A stretch of DNA of 64,000 nucleotides, taken from positions 63,974,730 to 64,038,729 of the forward strand of contig CM044317.1 of the NCBI GenBank assembly GCA_024291935.2, given 5' to 3'. The notes below the pieces were generated by a model. It did no database searches. It was not told the origin of the DNA and worked only from the letters and a program-made list of their open reading frames with translations. The position numbers were made by a program, and so were the translations under genes. The DNA comes from Okapia johnstoni (Eukaryota; Chordata; Mammalia; Artiodactyla; Giraffidae). Below, in pieces: positions 61,600-64,000 of the stretch (position 1 is the stretch's first letter; the number at the start of each line of letters is the position of its first letter).

Positions 61600-62160
61600 C
61601 TTTCACTTTAAATATCATCTGTATGCTCACACTCAGGTTTGAATCTCCAGTCCTTATCTTTTCTATAATTCCAGGCTCCTGTATCTAACTCCTTACCTAA
61701 CATCTCCATGTTTATTTTATTAGGGATCTCAAAAGCTTAACATGTCCAAAACAGTACTCTTGAATCCCCACCCCCACCCCCACCACCAGACCCTGCCTTG
61801 CTGGGTTTTTTCCTCATCTCAGAAAGTGGGAAACTGCTACCTTCCAACCAACTGCTCAAACTAAAAGTTTATATATTCTACCTCTCATCTGTCATCAGGC
61901 CTCCTTGATCTTCTAGAATATATTCTGAATTTGCCACTTGGTTGTGGTTCTTCATTGCAGCCATCCCAAGTTTGGGTTTTCATTATTTTTCACCTGGATT
62001 ATTGCTTCAGTGGCTTCTTAATTTATCTTCAATTCTGTTCTGGCCTCTGTATAATCCATTCTTTACCCATCAACAAAGTGAAGTGTTTTGGTAATATTAT
62101 TCAAACTCTAAATAAAAACTTGCCAGTGGCTTCCCATTGTACTTGAAATATTTACTGAAT
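61600..62160 (+). repeat. L2 LINE remnant
   Basis: 'aacatctccatgtttattttattagggatctcaaaagcttaacatgtccaaaacag' and later 'aaacttgccagtggcttcccattg' are L2 3'-region phrases. It contains a C/A-rich run near 61766-61790. Confidence 0.65.
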
Positions 62161-62864
62161 TCAGAGACCTTTTTTGTTAAGTAATGCAATTGTTAAAGTA
62201 ATCTTGAGACTAGCACCAAAGAAGGATACGTATTATACAAGTGAGAAAAGCAGGATACAGAATTGCTTCGTCTGGTATGCCTAGGAAATATTAAAAACCA
62301 GAAATAGTCATTTTAATACTAGAATTTAAAAAGGCTGTTTCTTAGGATATAAAAAGAGATCTACATTTGGCATAGTGTTTATCAGAAATACCAAAAACAT
62401 TGTTGTCTTTCTGAGGTCTGCTTTCCTAGCATAATATTTTATTCTTTCATGGAAATTGTAGACTTTCCTGTGTGTGCTCATGTGTGTGTTTTTAAAAATT
62501 TTGGCTCTTTCATATATCTTTTCTGTATATATATATATATTTCCAGATAGTTTACATAAGGGAAATTGTGCGTGAGATACAGTCGTAGAGCAACAAGTAT
62601 AATGTAAAAACCTTCAAATCATTATGGCAAAAACCTAACTTTAGATTCCTAAGTCATCTTTAAAGAATTCAAGTATCTGTTACCCTGTAACTTCTCAAAA
62701 ACCTTAAAAAGAGCTCTAGTCTTAGTTTTGTTTTGTTTTTAAAGGTTCTGCTCATTTGTAAAACGGCCAGCTTTCGTTTAACTTTTGGAGGAGGGAAATT
62801 CAGAATTTAATAGTAAGATGAATTTAGCACTGTTTATCAGCATTACATAGTTACTGAACTGAAT

Positions 62865-62985
62865 AATTGGAAGTCAGGAGACCTGGATTTCAATCCAAAG
62901 GCTTAGACTCTTGACCAAGGGCAATCGCTTGGCCTTGCTGGGTCTATTTCCCCATCTGTAAAAGGATGGCATAAAATAATTCTTG
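62865..62985 (-). repeat. MIR SINE remnant
   Basis: 'ggaagtcaggagacctggatttcaatcc', 'ctgggtctatttccccatctgtaaaagg' is MIR in reverse. Confidence 0.65.
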
Positions 62986-63606
62986 CAGTTCATTTTTACA
63001 TAATTCTGTAAAACACAGTTTTTTCATAAATTTGAGTATTTGCTAATGTTTTTCCCTTAGATCAATTATTTGTAAATGTGTGCCACTTCCTTTTGCATAA
63101 AAGCACTTTTATTGTAGTTTCTTTATTTTTATTACATCATTTTGGCTTTAGTTTAGATTCTGTGAAGGCAAACAAGATTAATTATGATATGAGAAAAAGG
63201 CTCTCCACATATATTACAGTATTGCCAGAGGAATTGCCTGTCTCAATCAGAGGCATTCTTACATCTTGTCACAGATCTTGTTATGTGAAGTGTGTATGTG
63301 TAGACTTTGAATCCTGAGGAAAACTGTAGCCCAAGAATATTGCTTACGGGAAGTATCAGTAAGATAAGAACCATAGAGTGTAATCAGATTTCTGGATGGC
63401 GGTCAAGCTGCCGGGTATTGGGAATTATTTTGCTGGTAATCTATCTTTGCATTTAGTACTTTTTTTGCAGTTAGTACTTTTCAGATGCTTTTTAATTTCA
63501 TCTTTCCATCCAGATCAGCCAAGATAAAGGTTCAGTTTAAAATAACTTTCTGGAGGTCTTCTTTATAAAAGGTGCTTTGCATCTCTGTGTAATAATTTTC
63601 CTTTTT

Positions 63607-63759
63607 TTTTTTTTTTTTTAAAATATTTTTATTTATTTATTTGACTGCACCAGGTTTTAGTTGCAGCACATGGGATCTAGTTCCCTGACCAGGGATCAAA
63701 CCCCAGACCCCTGCATTGGGAGCGCAGAGTTTTAGCCACCAGACCACCAGGGAAGTCCC
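63607..63759 (-). mobile_element. CHR-type tRNA-Glu SINE with 15-bp target duplication
   Basis: Reverse copy from the T-rich tail through 'ttgactgcaccaggttttagttgc' to 'gaccaccagggaagtccc'. Repeats ATAATTTTCCTTTTT lie at 63592-63606 and 63760-63774. Confidence 0.92.
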
Positions 63760-64000
63760 ATAATTTTCCTTTTTAACAGCATTTCTGCCTGTGTGCAGTA
63801 AGGAAGTGTCTCCTTTTATTGTGAGAGGTTCCTGGAAATTTCTTAAAAATTCCATTCGGTGTCATGTCCATTTAGGTTTCATTGTTATTAGGTGGCACTT
63901 TGTGCACTGATAATTCAGTTTATTAAATAAACATTGAACACCTGCTACGTGGAAGGCACCTTAGGGGAAAAGAGATAATAAGACCCAAGTTCACAAGTAA

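Overview
The window is ruminant nuclear DNA, almost certainly from a bovid (cattle or a close relative). It carries many Bov-tA and Bov-A2 SINEs, BovB (RTE-type) LINE copies, cetartiodactyl CHR-type tRNA SINEs and ruminant L1 elements. The genes are spliced, with long repeat-filled introns. I see no bacterial, plasmid, phage or CRISPR content and no rRNA or functional tRNA gene.

Three protein-coding genes are recognisable, in the order GOPC(-) - NEPN(+) - NUS1(+). This matches the order I recall for human 6q22, so the block is syntenic. (1) The left edge holds GOPC exon 1 on the minus strand (547-834) with its CpG-rich promoter and the start of intron 1. (2) NEPN (nephrocan, a secreted leucine-rich-repeat protein) is complete: coding exons 10286-10474, 22798-23699 and 31745-32192 splice in phase to a 512-residue protein, with a TATA box at 10225 and AATAAA signals at 32789 and 32905. 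(3) NUS1 (Nogo-B receptor, cis-prenyltransferase subunit) contributes exon 1 (52882-53298) inside a CpG island, followed by intron 1 to the window end. As written, NUS1 exon 1 contains a 2-base insertion near 52936-52940 that breaks the reading frame.

The rest is non-coding and repeat-rich. GOPC-NEPN intergenic DNA (about 1.1-10.2 kb) has old MIR/L2 and an L1 invaded by BovB and SINE pieces. NEPN intron 1 (10.5-22.8 kb) has a 0.94-kb L1 with a perfect 19-bp target duplication and a 3.3-kb decayed BovB that itself carries a 395-bp unidentified insertion. NEPN intron 2 has two BovB fragments in direct orientation and an ancient L1. The 20-kb NEPN-NUS1 interval has a four-layer nest of L1, BovB, SINE and younger L1, Tigger-like DNA transposons, and long (TG)n and (AT)n microsatellites. 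NUS1 intron 1 is more sparsely populated.

The three genes do not form a pathway: GOPC acts in Golgi/PDZ trafficking, NEPN is an extracellular LRR protein, and NUS1 makes dolichol at the ER. I found no convincing new biological system. The observations most worth checking are the NUS1 frameshift, the intact NEPN (a pseudogene in human as I recall), and several retroposon junctions with exact target-site duplications. Repeat boundaries are read by eye and are good to roughly 5-20 bases unless a target-site duplication is given.
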